From positions 12,482,501 through 12,546,500 of the forward strand of contig CM067528.1 of NCBI GenBank assembly GCA_034509925.1: a DNA stretch of 64,000 nt, in the 5' to 3' direction. Positions 37,983 to 49,400 of the stretch are shown piece after piece. Each line of letters starts with the position of its first letter. Within the stretch, counting starts at the first letter, position 1. Under the pieces are notes generated by a model, which had not been told where the DNA came from, made no database searches, and was given only the letters and a program-made list of their open reading frames with translations. A program made the translations under genes and the position numbers. The stretch is from Hirudinaria manillensis (Eukaryota > Annelida > Clitellata > Hirudinida > Hirudinidae).

Positions 37983-40900
37983 GTCAATTCAATTTTTATG
38001 CACTAAGGAAATTAAACCAAACACATTTACCAATCAATCAACCAATCAACCAACCAACCAACCAACCAACCAACCAATCTACCAATCACTCAATCAATTC
38101 ACTTTTTATGCACTAAGGAAACTAAAAAGGAGAGAAAGAAGTGCTTTCATGAGTCACGAATCATTCTGTGAAAGCAAGCGATGGATTGAAGAATTGAACG
38201 AAGAACATCGACTCACCTGTTCATGATGATGACCAGCACGATGGAGGTAATAACGAGGCTGATGAGGATGATTATCAGGACCGCCACGAGACCCGGCGAG
38301 CTCATGGTGTCCGATTCGAACGACTCTGCCCCAAAAGAACCTTAAAAATTATTATCTCTTGAATTAAATTATAAATAAATGATAAATATTATAATTTAAA
38401 ATATGCAATTATTGATTTTAATTGATAATAAATTGTGACATTAAATAAAAAAAGTGATATTAAATAAAAAGATGCCACAATCTCTCCCTTTAGCTCTCGA
38501 AGGTGTCCCATGGAATTAAATCCTAACAAGACCTAAAAATTGTCTGCTCACAGTTCGAGTGATAATTGAGAGACAAATTAAAAACAAATTACGACGAAAT
38601 TAATTGCTCGTGTTCAACGTTGCCTTTCAATTAGGACCTACTTTTTGTGATGCAACAACGTTTTGGACTTGAAAGGCAAAATCAAGAACAAGAACATCAC
38701 GGATCATCGTGTCGTGCCCGATTCTCCGATCCGACGAAAAAAACAAACACAGCTTTGCAGGCGTAGTCTTGGAATCGACCTAAGACGACCTACGATGACC
38801 TAAGTCGACCTATGATGACCTAAGTCGACCTACGACGACCTATGATGACCTAAGGTCGACCTATGATGACCTAAGACGACCTAAGGTCGACCTATGATGA
38901 CCTACGACGACCTCTCGATCGATCGCGAGAAGGAACAAACGAACCTTTACCCAGGGTTTTGACCTTCCAGGTGTCACTGAACGACTGAAGGTTCATGTTG
39001 TTTTGACTCGAAACTCTCAGCATGTATTGAGAGTTGCTCTCGATGTCTTCGCCCGTCAGATTCTTCGATTAAATAATAGATTAAGTATTTAACTTATTTA
39101 TTTCATCAAAATCAAAGAATAAATATTTAACTTATTTATTAAATTCATCAATATCAACGATTAAATATTTAATTTATCAATTTTCATTAATATCAATATA
39201 TATCAATATCAATAACAATAACAACGAATCATAGTTTCTGAGAAATGGTTAATAACAGCTCTAGAGTCAAAAGAATGATCCATATCGTTCTTGATTAAAT
39301 AGATCCTGGAAATCATCCTAATAATAAGTTATTATTAATATCGTATGTTATTATTATTATTATTATTATTAATAACATCCTACATGTTCAAACCATGGGA
39401 GAGCAAAATCACAGCAATTAACTTGCTGAGATCATTCAAGAGAAATGCTGAACAGAATTCCCCCAGTGTAACACCTCATAACAAGTTTTTGCAAGCCTCG
39501 TGATGGTATTATAATTAGTCACAAATTCAGAACAATGCGATGCCCTCTCTGAGTAATACCCTCAATTGGTAAGCAATCACTGATACCAATTTATTACCAA
39601 TATTATTATTAATATTAATAATTATTAGCTCATTAATTAATATTTAACAAGATATTCATATCAAAACATTGATGATACCAACCTTTGACGACTCATTCGC
39701 ATCTGCAGACTGATGCTTCCACTGCGTTTCACCGACTTTTCTGTAGTAGACGAGGTAGACGGAGATTCTGTCGCAGTTTGATTGGCCGATCGTTAGTGGC
39801 TAATTGATAATAAATGATAACAATTATAATGTGATAAACATGGTATAAGCATAATATTATAGCTTGTAACAGAATAATTATAATAGGATAAACAATGGTA
39901 TAAGCATAATATTATAGCATGTAACAGAATATTATAATTATAACAGGATAAACAATGGTATAAGCATAATATTATAGCATGTAACAGAATATTATAATTT
40001 TAATTATGACGTGCGCAATGTACATGACCATGTTCGACGTAATAGGTGTCGAGATATGATGGATGCTCATTAATTATTCGACGTTAATTATTAATGCGAT
40101 TATGCTAATCGGTATGTCAGCTGACCGTCCATGACACGGATATGACGATGTCGCTCGTGTCGTCCACCCAGGATTCCACGCTCGTCACGTTCGGAGCTTC
40201 GGGTTCTGGAAAACGAATGATTGCGTAAGATTGCGTAAGATCGAATGGTCTCGGTTTTAATAAAGGATTAGTTTGTCGTTGTTGTTGTTGCAATAACGAA
40301 GATAATCTAACTGTTGCAAGAAGTTTTGAACAGCACGGACTCCGTGTTTCCCACGATTTCCTCCTTCTCGTCGTCTGCTTCTTCTCCCTCTTCTCCTTCT
40401 AACTCCTCATCCTCCTCTTCCTCTTCCTCCTCTTCTTCTGCCTCCTGTCCTCCTTCGTCGTCGTTCGGCGACTCCGTCTCGACTCCCTCTTTCGGCCGAT
40501 TCTCCTCGGCGTCCGCGTCGTCTCCGGCGAGTTCGGGCTTCTCTTCTCCCGCGGTCGAAACTCCGCTCCTGTTGACCTCGGGGTTGTCCCCGACGGTTCC
40601 GTCCGACTCGTCCGACTCCTCCGGACCGTACTCCGACGCGGTAACTTTAAACTTTCCTTTGACCTTTTTTGACTTCTTTTTAAACCTTCCGAACTCGTTT
40701 CCGATCGGATTTTTGGAAGACGTTGGAGGTTTAGTCGTCTGCGATTGACGGATTTCGAAGTCCCTCGAGTGGGGGTCCCTCCTCTTGAGGACGGGCACGA
40801 CCTTCACGTCGTACTGCGTGTTCCAGTGCAAGTCGTTTATGACGATGACGGGCTTCTCCAATTCTTTGCTGTCAAACGAAGTCGATTGGCTTTGAGGATG

Positions 40901-43900
40901 AGTAGTTTTGTAATTTCTTAACTTGATAAAATTATCAAATAATCAAATGTCAAATAAAAAAAAGTGTAAATGTTTGATTAATAACTCGGTTTAATCAGTT
41001 ATCAGCTATTATAACAGCTGATTAACTTGTGAAATTAACATAAAAACAATAAAGATCATTATGTTATACATCCTTTCAATTATGCAAATCTTTCTTAAAC
41101 TGGGTTGAATGATTACAAAACTTTAACTCAAAGTAATGAACTCTGACAACTGAGCAATCAACGGCTTTGAAGTGATTTCTCCTTAACTATATCGATCAAC
41201 TTTTTTTTTTAGAAAATAGAACAAAGCATTATCGTTAACATCGAAGTTAATAAGCACCTGTGCTCCAAGGATCTGGCAAGACTCCACTCTTCCTCCTCAT
41301 AAAGAGACGACTTGGCGTGCGGTCTTACGTAAGCTTTGTAGAGGAGATCGAAAGTGCTCGAGTTGTAGAACGTTTTGAGGGTGGGAATGCTCACCAACAA
41401 CTGGGTGGGGAAACGATCGTGCAGGATCGGCTTCTCCAGGAGCTCCGGAAAGGCTGCGATTCACGAATTTTGCATGCAAAATGCAATGGATCGAATTAAA
41501 GAACCGAAGAATCGGAAAAATATTAAAAATGCATGAACAAAAAAAAACGCGCCTACCTGTCTGACAAGCGGGGTCGTACCACTTGGGTGCGCATCCGTCG
41601 CGACAAGTTCCGTCGGAGACGTCGCAGGCTTCGTTTTCTCTGCAGTGGCAGAACATGGCGCACGAACTTCCGAAGCTACCCTCGCTGCAAACTGAAACAT
41701 CGCCGTTGCGATGGATCGCTTTGAGTACAGAAAGCGGAAAAGTAACAGCAAATCAGACGAACCTTCCTGGCAGTCATCGCCTTTCCAGCCGGGGAGACAG
41801 GTGCGGTCGGAGCAGACACCCGTCTGCTTGTTGCACGCCTCCTCCGACTGACAGTGGCACGTTTTTGAGCAATCGTGTCCAAAGTATCCGTCTGCACATT
41901 CTGCCAAAAAAAAAAACACAAAAGATTGTATGCATCAGACATTTGTATTTATCACTTAAGTTGATTTATCACTCTGCAGGCTCTCAAAGGCCATGGTCAT
42001 TTGCTTTGCTGGAAATTGTTAAAGAATTAAATCAATAAATAACAATATTAATAAATGTCCAACGAATGAATTCAAACGATAAACATGCACTGCACATGAC
42101 TTCATTTTCTTTCAGGTAAATAAAGAAAAAATTCCAGAATTTCGACAAAGTAGATAAGATTCTTTGGTATCGACAGAAGTTGTCGGCTGGCATAAAAGCT
42201 GGTGTTTTTGGATTTTTGATGGATTTTGATAATTTTCAGAGGTGATGAACAAATAGAAATTCGACCTTAAGTACTCTTTTAAAGTGAATTAAAGTTAGTT
42301 TTTTTGCTTTAAAAGTTCAAAAATAATAATAAAAATAATAAAAATAATAAATCTCAATTAACAGAATAAAGATCTGATGGCTTTTTCTTTTAACTCCATT
42401 TAACCTCCTTTAAAATGCTTTTCAGACAGAATATCCTTCTCAAATGATAATTTATTAATGTAGTTATTATTATTATATTACTTCAAATGATAATTTATTA
42501 ATGTAGTTATTATTATTATATTACTTCAAATGATAATTTATTAATGTAGTTATTATTATTATATTACTTCAAATGATAATTTATTAATGAAGTTATTATT
42601 ATTATTATATTACTTCAAATGATAATTTATTAATGTACTGAAAAGGATCTTCAGGATCAACGAGGGCAGCACCATACATTATTCAATTCTAAACCTGACT
42701 AAAGTTTAGAAAGCTCTTTTTGTTATGTTTAAAGCACAATCCATCCTGCAAACACATTAAAACATCTTCGCAACGGCACAACACGTGCTCCGTTCTTACA
42801 TCAAGCAAATCATGATAATTAAAGATAAAACAAAAATATAGAGTTCTTTAGAAATAAAATCAGAAAATGATTCTCTTCCAAAGAAGAGATGTCTCTCATT
42901 GATGGCTGTTGTAGCATGCAGATTGTTGTCATTGATATTGTGAGTAAACAATCTCACCTAGCACTTGGATCTCACAAAGAGCCCCATTCTCCGTGGGTTT
43001 GATCAGAATGTGCCTGGCATGATTCAGAGGAGAGCAGACGTATCTGTCCTTGACTTCTTGTTCGCAGTCGTCAAAGTTGCTGTTGTTGATGCTCGCTTGG
43101 ATTTGAAGCTGGTAGTTTCCGTCACCTTTGAATCGGAAAAAAACAAACGAACACGTGATTCCGTGCCGATGCGACATTGTTAATTGTTTAAAAGAAATAT
43201 GGATAATAATAATAATAATTTAAAAAATGTAATTATCAATTGAAAATTAGTTTCTTGAGAATTTTTGGGTTCAAAGCACTTAGACGTTACATTAACAAGT
43301 GTTCACACGGAAGCAGGCCCGTGTTTATACCAAGAAGTGAGTTCCACTAAGAACAAGGGAATGGACGAAACTAGTAAATCACTTGCGATTCTTGAGAGAT
43401 TGAGATGGAAACTTGCCTTCAGAAAAAGAATTTCAGATCTGAAAGGATGAAAGAAGCAACAAAAGAAGATGAAGAGGAGGAGGAGGAAGAAACAAACTGA
43501 AATCCATTAAAAAAAGGATGCAATTAAACAACATGAACTGAGACAAAAAATTGTATGCATACAATGCCATTTGAATGTTGAATTCCAAGGCACTTTCATG
43601 TTATAATACAATACAAGATTCCTACCTCAGACCATCAACTATGAAATAATCTGCTCTCTGAGAGATGATGATCTACTTTGTTAGATTAGGTTGCAGCTTT
43701 TTTTTTTCTTCATTTAATAACAAAGAAATAAAAGGTTTATTTGAGAATGATGATGATGACGATGATGAAGAGGATGATGATGACGACGACGACGATGAAG
43801 AGGATGATGATTAATGTTAAATGGGCCTCAGTGATAATGTAAGTCATAATGTCATTCTGTACCACTATGAAACATAAACAAACACTGGCATCTGAAGAAT

Positions 43901-45836
43901 TTGCTGGAAGCAAAGGTTGACAACAGGACAAATTAGAAAACATTTATGAATGAATGAATGAATGGATGAATGAATGGATGGATGGATGAATGAATGGAAC
44001 AAATGAATGGATGTATGGATGGATGGATGAATGAATGGAACAAATGCAAAACTTAATGAAAGTGAAACTTAGAACAAATGAACTCCTAGCAAACAGTTTG
44101 TTTGGGTGCAACCAAATAACTACATCAACATGCTGTGGTGAAAATGACATTCATTGCTTCCTTAAATCCATATTCTTGACAGCTTATTTATAACTTTAAA
44201 GGTTGATCCTCAACTTATATTTATGGATATTTTATTTGTTTATATACAGTACATAGTGCTTTGATTAACATTAATGATCGAATTAAAAAGAATTTATCAA
44301 TTACCATAAAAAGAATTCGTTAATATTTGCCTGAAACACTGCACTGAGGTATTTAAGATTTACAAATTGGCTATCCATCCAATCATCCTAGTTTTAAAAC
44401 TAATTTATCTCTGCTTCAATTCATTTCACTAAATTACTTGTGAACCACCACCTAGCTGTCCAAAATGGAGACCATTCTACTTACATGTGGGACTTGAATT
44501 TGACACTGCATTTATTTTGAGTGATTTAGTAACATTTGAAAATATTGTTTGCTTTATCTTCAAAATGTCTCAACTGTTTTATGCCACAAAACTTTTTACC
44601 ATCAGATCAGCTCGTAAAATATTCGACCATCAGACAATCCGTGGTTAACGTGTTTATTTATATTCTAAAATTCCATCAAATTCTTCTTATGTATGACTGA
44701 TACTATCACAATTCAATGCAATACATGCTCCTAAGAGCAGATGAATCATTCACACCCTTAAAAATAAATAAAAATGAATAAGTACATTTTAACAAAATCT
44801 TTCAAAACAAAGATTGTTGATTTTAAGTTATGACCATACACAACTGGACCAATTAAATATAAATCAGAGAAATCAAGAAATATAATTTAATAATAATAAT
44901 ACAATGATAAAAACAAAGTGATACAAATTTAGAACTCCAGCCAGTACTCATTAACCTCCTAAATGTAACCTGCATGATGCCATTAAATTTATGTGACCTC
45001 AAAAACTGATCGATCAAATTACAAAACACCTTTCTAAACAAAATTAATCATTTTTTAACTTATAACTCAACCATTGAGTAATAAATCAAGTTAAATCTTA
45101 CCTTCAACAAGAATTGCGATGAGATGATGCGGCTCTCCTAAGTCAATCTTTAGCGGTTTGTCTGAGGAAAGATTGTAGCAGGTCTTCAAATCACCGTCTG
45201 TCAGGATATTCACAGGCAACTCCTCATCCACAAAAATGCTCAGATTTCCAGCCACATTTACCAGTCTGTCTTCATCTACGTTGACGATGTTAGATTTCAA
45301 TTAATATGTTAGTTTTATAAATCTTCATGCTTTCTATAAAATTTAAAGAGGTTAAAATTGTCAGAAGCTAGTTTAATGAATGAATCGTGCATCTTGCAAC
45401 TTATATTAAGAAGAGTCCCAGCAAAAACAATGATGCAGGGCTTTACCAAATGTAGCTTCTAAATCAAATGTCTTTTCATCAGACATTTTTGCCTTTCATA
45501 AATCTGACTCAGTCACTTGGATTTAAGTACTGGTATTAATATGTTCGCATTAATTAACAACACGTAAAACTGCATAAAGTTTGCATGTCGGTGCTATAAC
45601 ATAACTTTGCACATGTTTTAGGCCCGCTCTTTCTTCCATATCGAGAGCTGATGTCATACTTAACTAACTACTTTTAATCGGCGGGACAAGCAATTTGATT
45701 CGAGACACTTACGCTTTCAATTAATGTATAAGAAGGCACAAAAGTGAATTCGATCCAATAACAAGCGGTTACCTGATGCAGCCATGAGAGTCGGTGGAAG
45801 AGCCAACAAGAGGACAATAATGGCAATTTTCATCAT
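30791..45836 (-). CDS. Receptor-type protein tyrosine phosphatase, EGF/FN3 ectodomain, two PTP domains
   Basis: Single-pass membrane receptor with tandem PTP domains; 27 exons, all in phase, 1409 residues. High to low coordinates: 45773-45836, 45102-45275, 42958-43125, 41763-41900, 41557-41691, 41258-41453, 40312-40868, 40126-40205, 39683-39799, 38951-39062, 38217-38325, 37676-37755, 36869-37071, 36608-36698, 36195-36271, 35827-35863, 35531-35628, 34773-35362, 34432-34567, 33894-34043, 33539-33638, 33136-33209, 32646-32780, 32127-32273, 31663-31913, 31220-31355, 30791-30865. Residues: signal peptide [20 protein letters not shown] (1-20); weak F5/8C or fucolectin-like domain (22-135); two MEGF-type EGF repeats (136-226); FN3-like region with an acidic insert (227-580); TM (about 592-614). 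D1 is complete: KNRF, PYDHSRV, WPD (974-976), [10 protein letters not shown] (Cys1008). D2 has HCMDGASQSG (Cys1339) and no WPD, so it is probably inactive and regulatory. D1 carries a charged insert of about 110 residues. Ligand unknown. Confidence 0.93.
30861..31010 (-). repeat. 70-bp tandem duplication covering the last acceptor of the receptor phosphatase
   Basis: On the plus strand ctgatcctacaagaaaggga plus about 50 following bases occurs from 30860 and again from 30930. On the minus strand both copies contain tttcttgtag followed by GATCAG, the acceptor and first six exon bases; only the copy at 30865 continues into the conserved QYAFLYKMV exon. Confidence 0.9.
33233..33278. repeat. (CAAT)n microsatellite
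   Basis: About eleven tetranucleotides (caatcaatcgat type) just upstream of receptor phosphatase exon 22 on the minus strand; a related run is at 33815-33860. Confidence 0.9.
35700..35812. repeat. Two-copy 58-bp direct repeat in receptor phosphatase intron
   Basis: The segment tataatttaatatcattatt, then atagctaatgatagcatca, is present twice about 58 bp apart, next to the exon 16 donor. Confidence 0.8.
37392..37670. repeat. Degenerate tandem array of AATCATC-type units
   Basis: Interspersed units such as tcccttcaatcatctcttta, atcatcaatc and ccattcaatcac fill the intron between receptor phosphatase exons 12 and 13, ending a few bases from the exon 12 donor. Confidence 0.85.
37908..38096. repeat. 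(CAAT)n/(CAAC)n array in two blocks
   Basis: Two blocks of CAAT and CCAA tetranucleotides separated by a duplicated non-repeat spacer (ttttatgcactaaggaaa, then aaccaaacacatttacc), in the receptor phosphatase intron after the TM exon. Confidence 0.9.
38775..38914 (-). repeat. 10-11-bp minisatellite with AGGTCA-like half-sites
   Basis: About 14 copies of GATGACCTAA-like units on the plus strand (gatgacctaa, gtcgacctat, gacgacctac). The minus strand reads AGGTCA-NNNN-AGGTCG repeatedly. Located in the receptor phosphatase intron just upstream of the TM exon in transcript order. Confidence 0.9.
39822..40005. repeat. Three-copy tandem repeat of about 60 bp
   Basis: Unit ggataaacaatggtataagc, then ataatattatagcatgtaac, then agaatattataattataaca; three copies with few differences in a receptor phosphatase intron. 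Confidence 0.9.
42435..42640. repeat. 43-bp tandem repeat, about five copies
   Basis: Unit cttcaaatgataatttatta, then atgtagttattattattata, then tta; nearly identical copies in the intron between the galactose-binding-like exons and the first EGF exon of the receptor phosphatase. Confidence 0.92.
43945..44042. repeat. (TGAATGGA)n microsatellite
   Basis: Mixed TGAA and TGGA tetranucleotides with an internal duplication of atgaatggaacaaatg, in receptor phosphatase intron 2. Confidence 0.9.
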
Positions 45837-46634
45837 GGATATGTCATCAAAACTTCACCGACATATCCGAGAATTGAAATAAATATCAAAAAATGTATAA
45901 CAACACACACAAAGAATTAATCACAACTGTTCATGGAATCCTATAATAACATCAATCGCTACTCAAAGACTGTTTATATCAACTCGATATTAACAACAAC
46001 GGATGCGTGAAAGCGCAGCACTTTAAACGTTTTGCATAATTAACAAATAAGATTTGAAAATGCAAAATCTAAAAATTTGCGTCAAATAAAATACGTTCAA
46101 CAGCCTCGAATTAAAAAAACTTATATTTTATTCGGTTCTAAAACAATTCTGCGGCTATCAAATTATTGTTGCTCATTGGATGATCACTTTATTTAGAATT
46201 TATAAATAAATTATTACACCCAATAAATATCTTAAATCTAAATCTTATTAAAAGTCGAATTGGTTTTTGTTTTTAGAAACAGCGGTTCGTCTGCCCGAAA
46301 GTCATCGGGCATCATTTGTTATTTGAGCAAAAAAGCAAAATTAAGTATTTAAGAACGTAGCTCCGATGAACGAGAGGCGAACTGATCCGATTTCATCTCC
46401 TATGACTCTTCCCTTAAACCGAATGACTCCAGCTTTTCCCAGGAACAAATATACCTAATATATCCTTCCGTGTTCCATTTTTTTGCTTCTCATCAATAGT
46501 CAGGAAGGCCACAGCCTTCAAGATCCATTTCGTATTTCGGTCGAGACCCCATAAGATCAAAGATGCATTTAACATTATTTTATTAACTAACTAATACGTT
46601 AAATAAATTTAAAGCAAAGTATACAAAGAAATGG
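45837..46634. other. Intergenic between receptor phosphatase start and kinase stop
   Basis: About 0.8 kb, AT-rich, no conserved exon. It must hold the 5' UTR and promoter of the receptor phosphatase and the 3' UTR of the upstream kinase; no clear core promoter motif could be assigned. Confidence 0.5.
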
Positions 46635-48120
46635 TTAGTTAGCGAAGAATTTGTGGCTAAGAGCTGCAGCTGGCTTTAATCTCTTGGACGGCTCGTAGAT
46701 TGTCATGCCTCGGATGAGGTCAAAGAATTCATTCATCGAGTTTTCATCCACGGCTCCATGAACTTTTCTTTGCCTGTTTCCAAACATCATTAGCAAGTCA
46801 TCGAAACTTGCATCGAAGCACATTTCTCTCTGTATTATTGAATAATATATTAATATTAATATACGTGCAAGTATTAGGCGCATCATAATCACCTTATTTT
46901 TACTTATATATATAAATTAAGCGGTTTTTTTTAAGAAAAAGATATTAAAAATGTTAAGTTAATAATAAATATCGTACATCTATCAACTGCCACTCATCCT
47001 CCACTCGTTCAAAGTACTCAGTCGCCACTGGTGATTTGTTAATCATTTTCTCTGGAGGCAAGCCCTTAGCGCCGACCAATGAAATCATGATGTCTTTCTC
47101 GCTTCTCGAATCAAATATGAGTCTACCACCGACTACCTTCAAAAGCACTATGGCCGCACTCCATACGTCGATAGCACAATTATAATTTAACTCGAGCAGA
47201 ATTTCTGGTGATCTGTAAGCCAAGGCTTGAATTTTGAAAAATTTCTGGAATGTAGATTAAGATTTCAGTTATTTGTCGACACTAGAAAAATGAAATATAG
47301 AAAATTATTTGGAAAAATAAATTTTAAATTAACCTCATCACTGTTTAGTTGTGCCAGACCAAAGTCAGTAATTTTGATTTTAATGTCGTCGTCATTCCGG
47401 TAAGAAACCATAATGTTATCCGGTTTAATATCCGTATGGATTATGGACGTTGTGGATCCTGAATCGAGTTTGACTCTCGACAAATGTTTTAAGGCCAACA
47501 GAAGTTGGTGTGCAATTTTTTTGGTTAATTTGAAGGGCAAGCCTTTTCCGTCCTCCTTATCCAGACAATCCTTGAGGGTGCAACTGAGTAACTCCATGAC
47601 GATGTACTTACTATCAACCTCTTCAAAGGAGTCAATCAAAGTCACTGCAGAGAAGTAATAAATGATCTTTAATTGTATTTAATAATTACACTTCTAAAAG
47701 GATGATTTACAGGTTGATCCATTATCATAGCCACGGGGTCAAAGTGGAGAAAGTGATCCCATCTCCGAACGGTATAACCCTTGAGTGACTGATTTTTGGT
47801 GAAAAGCAAAACAAAAGTAATGTATAAAAAATTGACTATATAAATCTGAAAGTGAACTCGACTAAAAGTCACTTACCTATATTACTCCTCCCTGGAGTTC
47901 TGTGCTTATTGGCCAATTTCAACAGCAGCTCTTCACTTTCGCACTCATCCATGTGCGCCTTATCGATTCTTTTCAACGCAACATCAGTTTTCCCAACCTT
48001 ATCGAAGACCTTAAAGACTCTGCCAAACTTTCCATTTCCCAGTAAACTTTGTATGACATAGCGATCTCGTAACACGTCATTTCTTTTAAGGCAATTTGGT
48101 ATAATTTTTACTCCCGACAT
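46635..48120 (-). CDS. Divergent CMGC protein kinase, HIPK/DYRK-like
   Basis: Kinase-domain-only protein; four exons in phase: 47877-48120, 47334-47644, 46978-47244 and 46635-46829; 338 residues. The start is the ATG at 48120 (MSGVKIIPNCLKRNDVL). The glycine loop is LGNGKFGRVFKV, the ATP-anchoring lysine sits in VALKRIDK, the catalytic loop is HTDIKPDN, the metal motif is DFG, and APE is replaced by SPE. CMGC and HIPK/DYRK affinity comes from YRSPEILLELNYNCAIDVWS, the GAKGLPPEKMINKSP segment (compare QGLPxEYLL of HIPKs) and the C-lobe ending DLIRGMTIYEPSKRLKPAAALSHKFF. All catalytic residues are present, but the activation-loop tyrosine expected before YRSPE in DYRK and HIPK kinases is absent (FFKIQALAYRSPE). 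There are no long flanking domains, so it is much shorter than vertebrate HIPKs. It lies upstream of and collinear with the receptor phosphatase. Subfamily placement is an inference. Confidence 0.85.
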
Positions 48121-49400
48121 TTTGATTCGTCGAAGAGAATTTGTTCAAATGGCAACGTATTATCAAAAAACAGAAGCCAGAGGGTCAGCGCCACAGCAGC
48201 GCTCAAAGCAGAGTTTGAGAACCATTTAAAAGTTTCATGTTGTAGAAAAATAATTTTAGAAATTTATTACGAAAAGTATTAAAGTAATTTAATAACCAAT
48301 AGAACTATCGGAGATTAGTAAGCAAAATATATTTTTTATAAAATAAAATTGAATATCAATAAAGCGAAACGTTTCAAAGTATCGATTATGATTTGATCGT
48401 CCTAAAACCATTTTTAAAAGCAAATTTGATTAGACCTTATTTTCTAAAGAATGAAGTGTCATTGAATGACCAAATAACTACTAATCAGTTTGATCTGATA
48501 GAGGACCCCCTTATAATGAAATTATCTGCATAAGGAATCTAACCAAAGTACATTTTACTTTATGGGATGTAATACCACCAACAATTACCAAATTTTTTGA
48601 AAATTGAGCAAATATTCTCTACTGGAACTCAGTTTTTGTAATCTTTATTTTTTATTATTTTTATTTTTTTAAACGTTAACCTGCCTAGATTCTTGGAAAG
48701 CATTAAAAATCGTAAACAACTCTTACTGGTCTAAGAAAAACAGTTGATTTCTTTGCACGTATTAGCCCGAATTACCAATTACTTCTTGTGAATATCAGGC
48801 TTTTTTTCTATTTAATTAACATGGTTATTTAAATATAACGCATATTAAGGGAACATTGTAATTCACGTTCTGTTGCCTATCAAATGATAAATTGTAAACT
48901 TTCTCCCATTACTTGTTAAAATGGTTATGGATGTCACTACTACCAATATTAACATTTTGGAAGGCAGAGACAATCAGCTCTTAAATTGAGAGTCTCAAAT
49001 ACAAATAAATCTTGCCTTTTTTAGTTTAATAATGATGAGCTAAACTCTCCCTGTACTCTTTGAAGTCCACATTGAAGATGCTTAATAACATCTAAACAAG
49101 ATATTTAAGGAAGGTTTTTCTAACATTATATGTGCTACTTAAAAATCTTCAAAAAATGAGGAGTTAGCCAATTTATTTGTCACAGATCCTTCCATCACAT
49201 CAAACATGGCTAGCCAATCTACCACAGCAATATACCAAAGATGTACAAATTCATTATGACAATTATAGATAAGACAAAATAGTTCCTTAGTATTAAAAAT
49301 CGAACAAAACTCCAACTCAAAAATTACTTTTTGAAAAGTTTATTTCATTACAACCAATTAAAGCATCAGTCCACAAAATATAATGCAAAGCAAACAATGT
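48121..49400. other. Intergenic between kinase start and PRPF31 stop
   Basis: No conserved exon seen. A minus-strand AATAAA for PRPF31 lies at 49339-49344; the remainder is AT-rich unique sequence. Confidence 0.5.

Noticed and set aside
38040-38100. CAAC/CAAT and other short repeat arrays as a possible CRISPR-like or telomeric array
   Set aside because: Units of 4 bp with no spacers, inside a eukaryotic intron; simple microsatellite.
41461-41942. Cys-containing alternate frames around the EGF exons
   Set aside because: They are other frames of exons 4-5 of the receptor phosphatase; only the chosen frame keeps EGF cysteine spacing and in-phase junctions.
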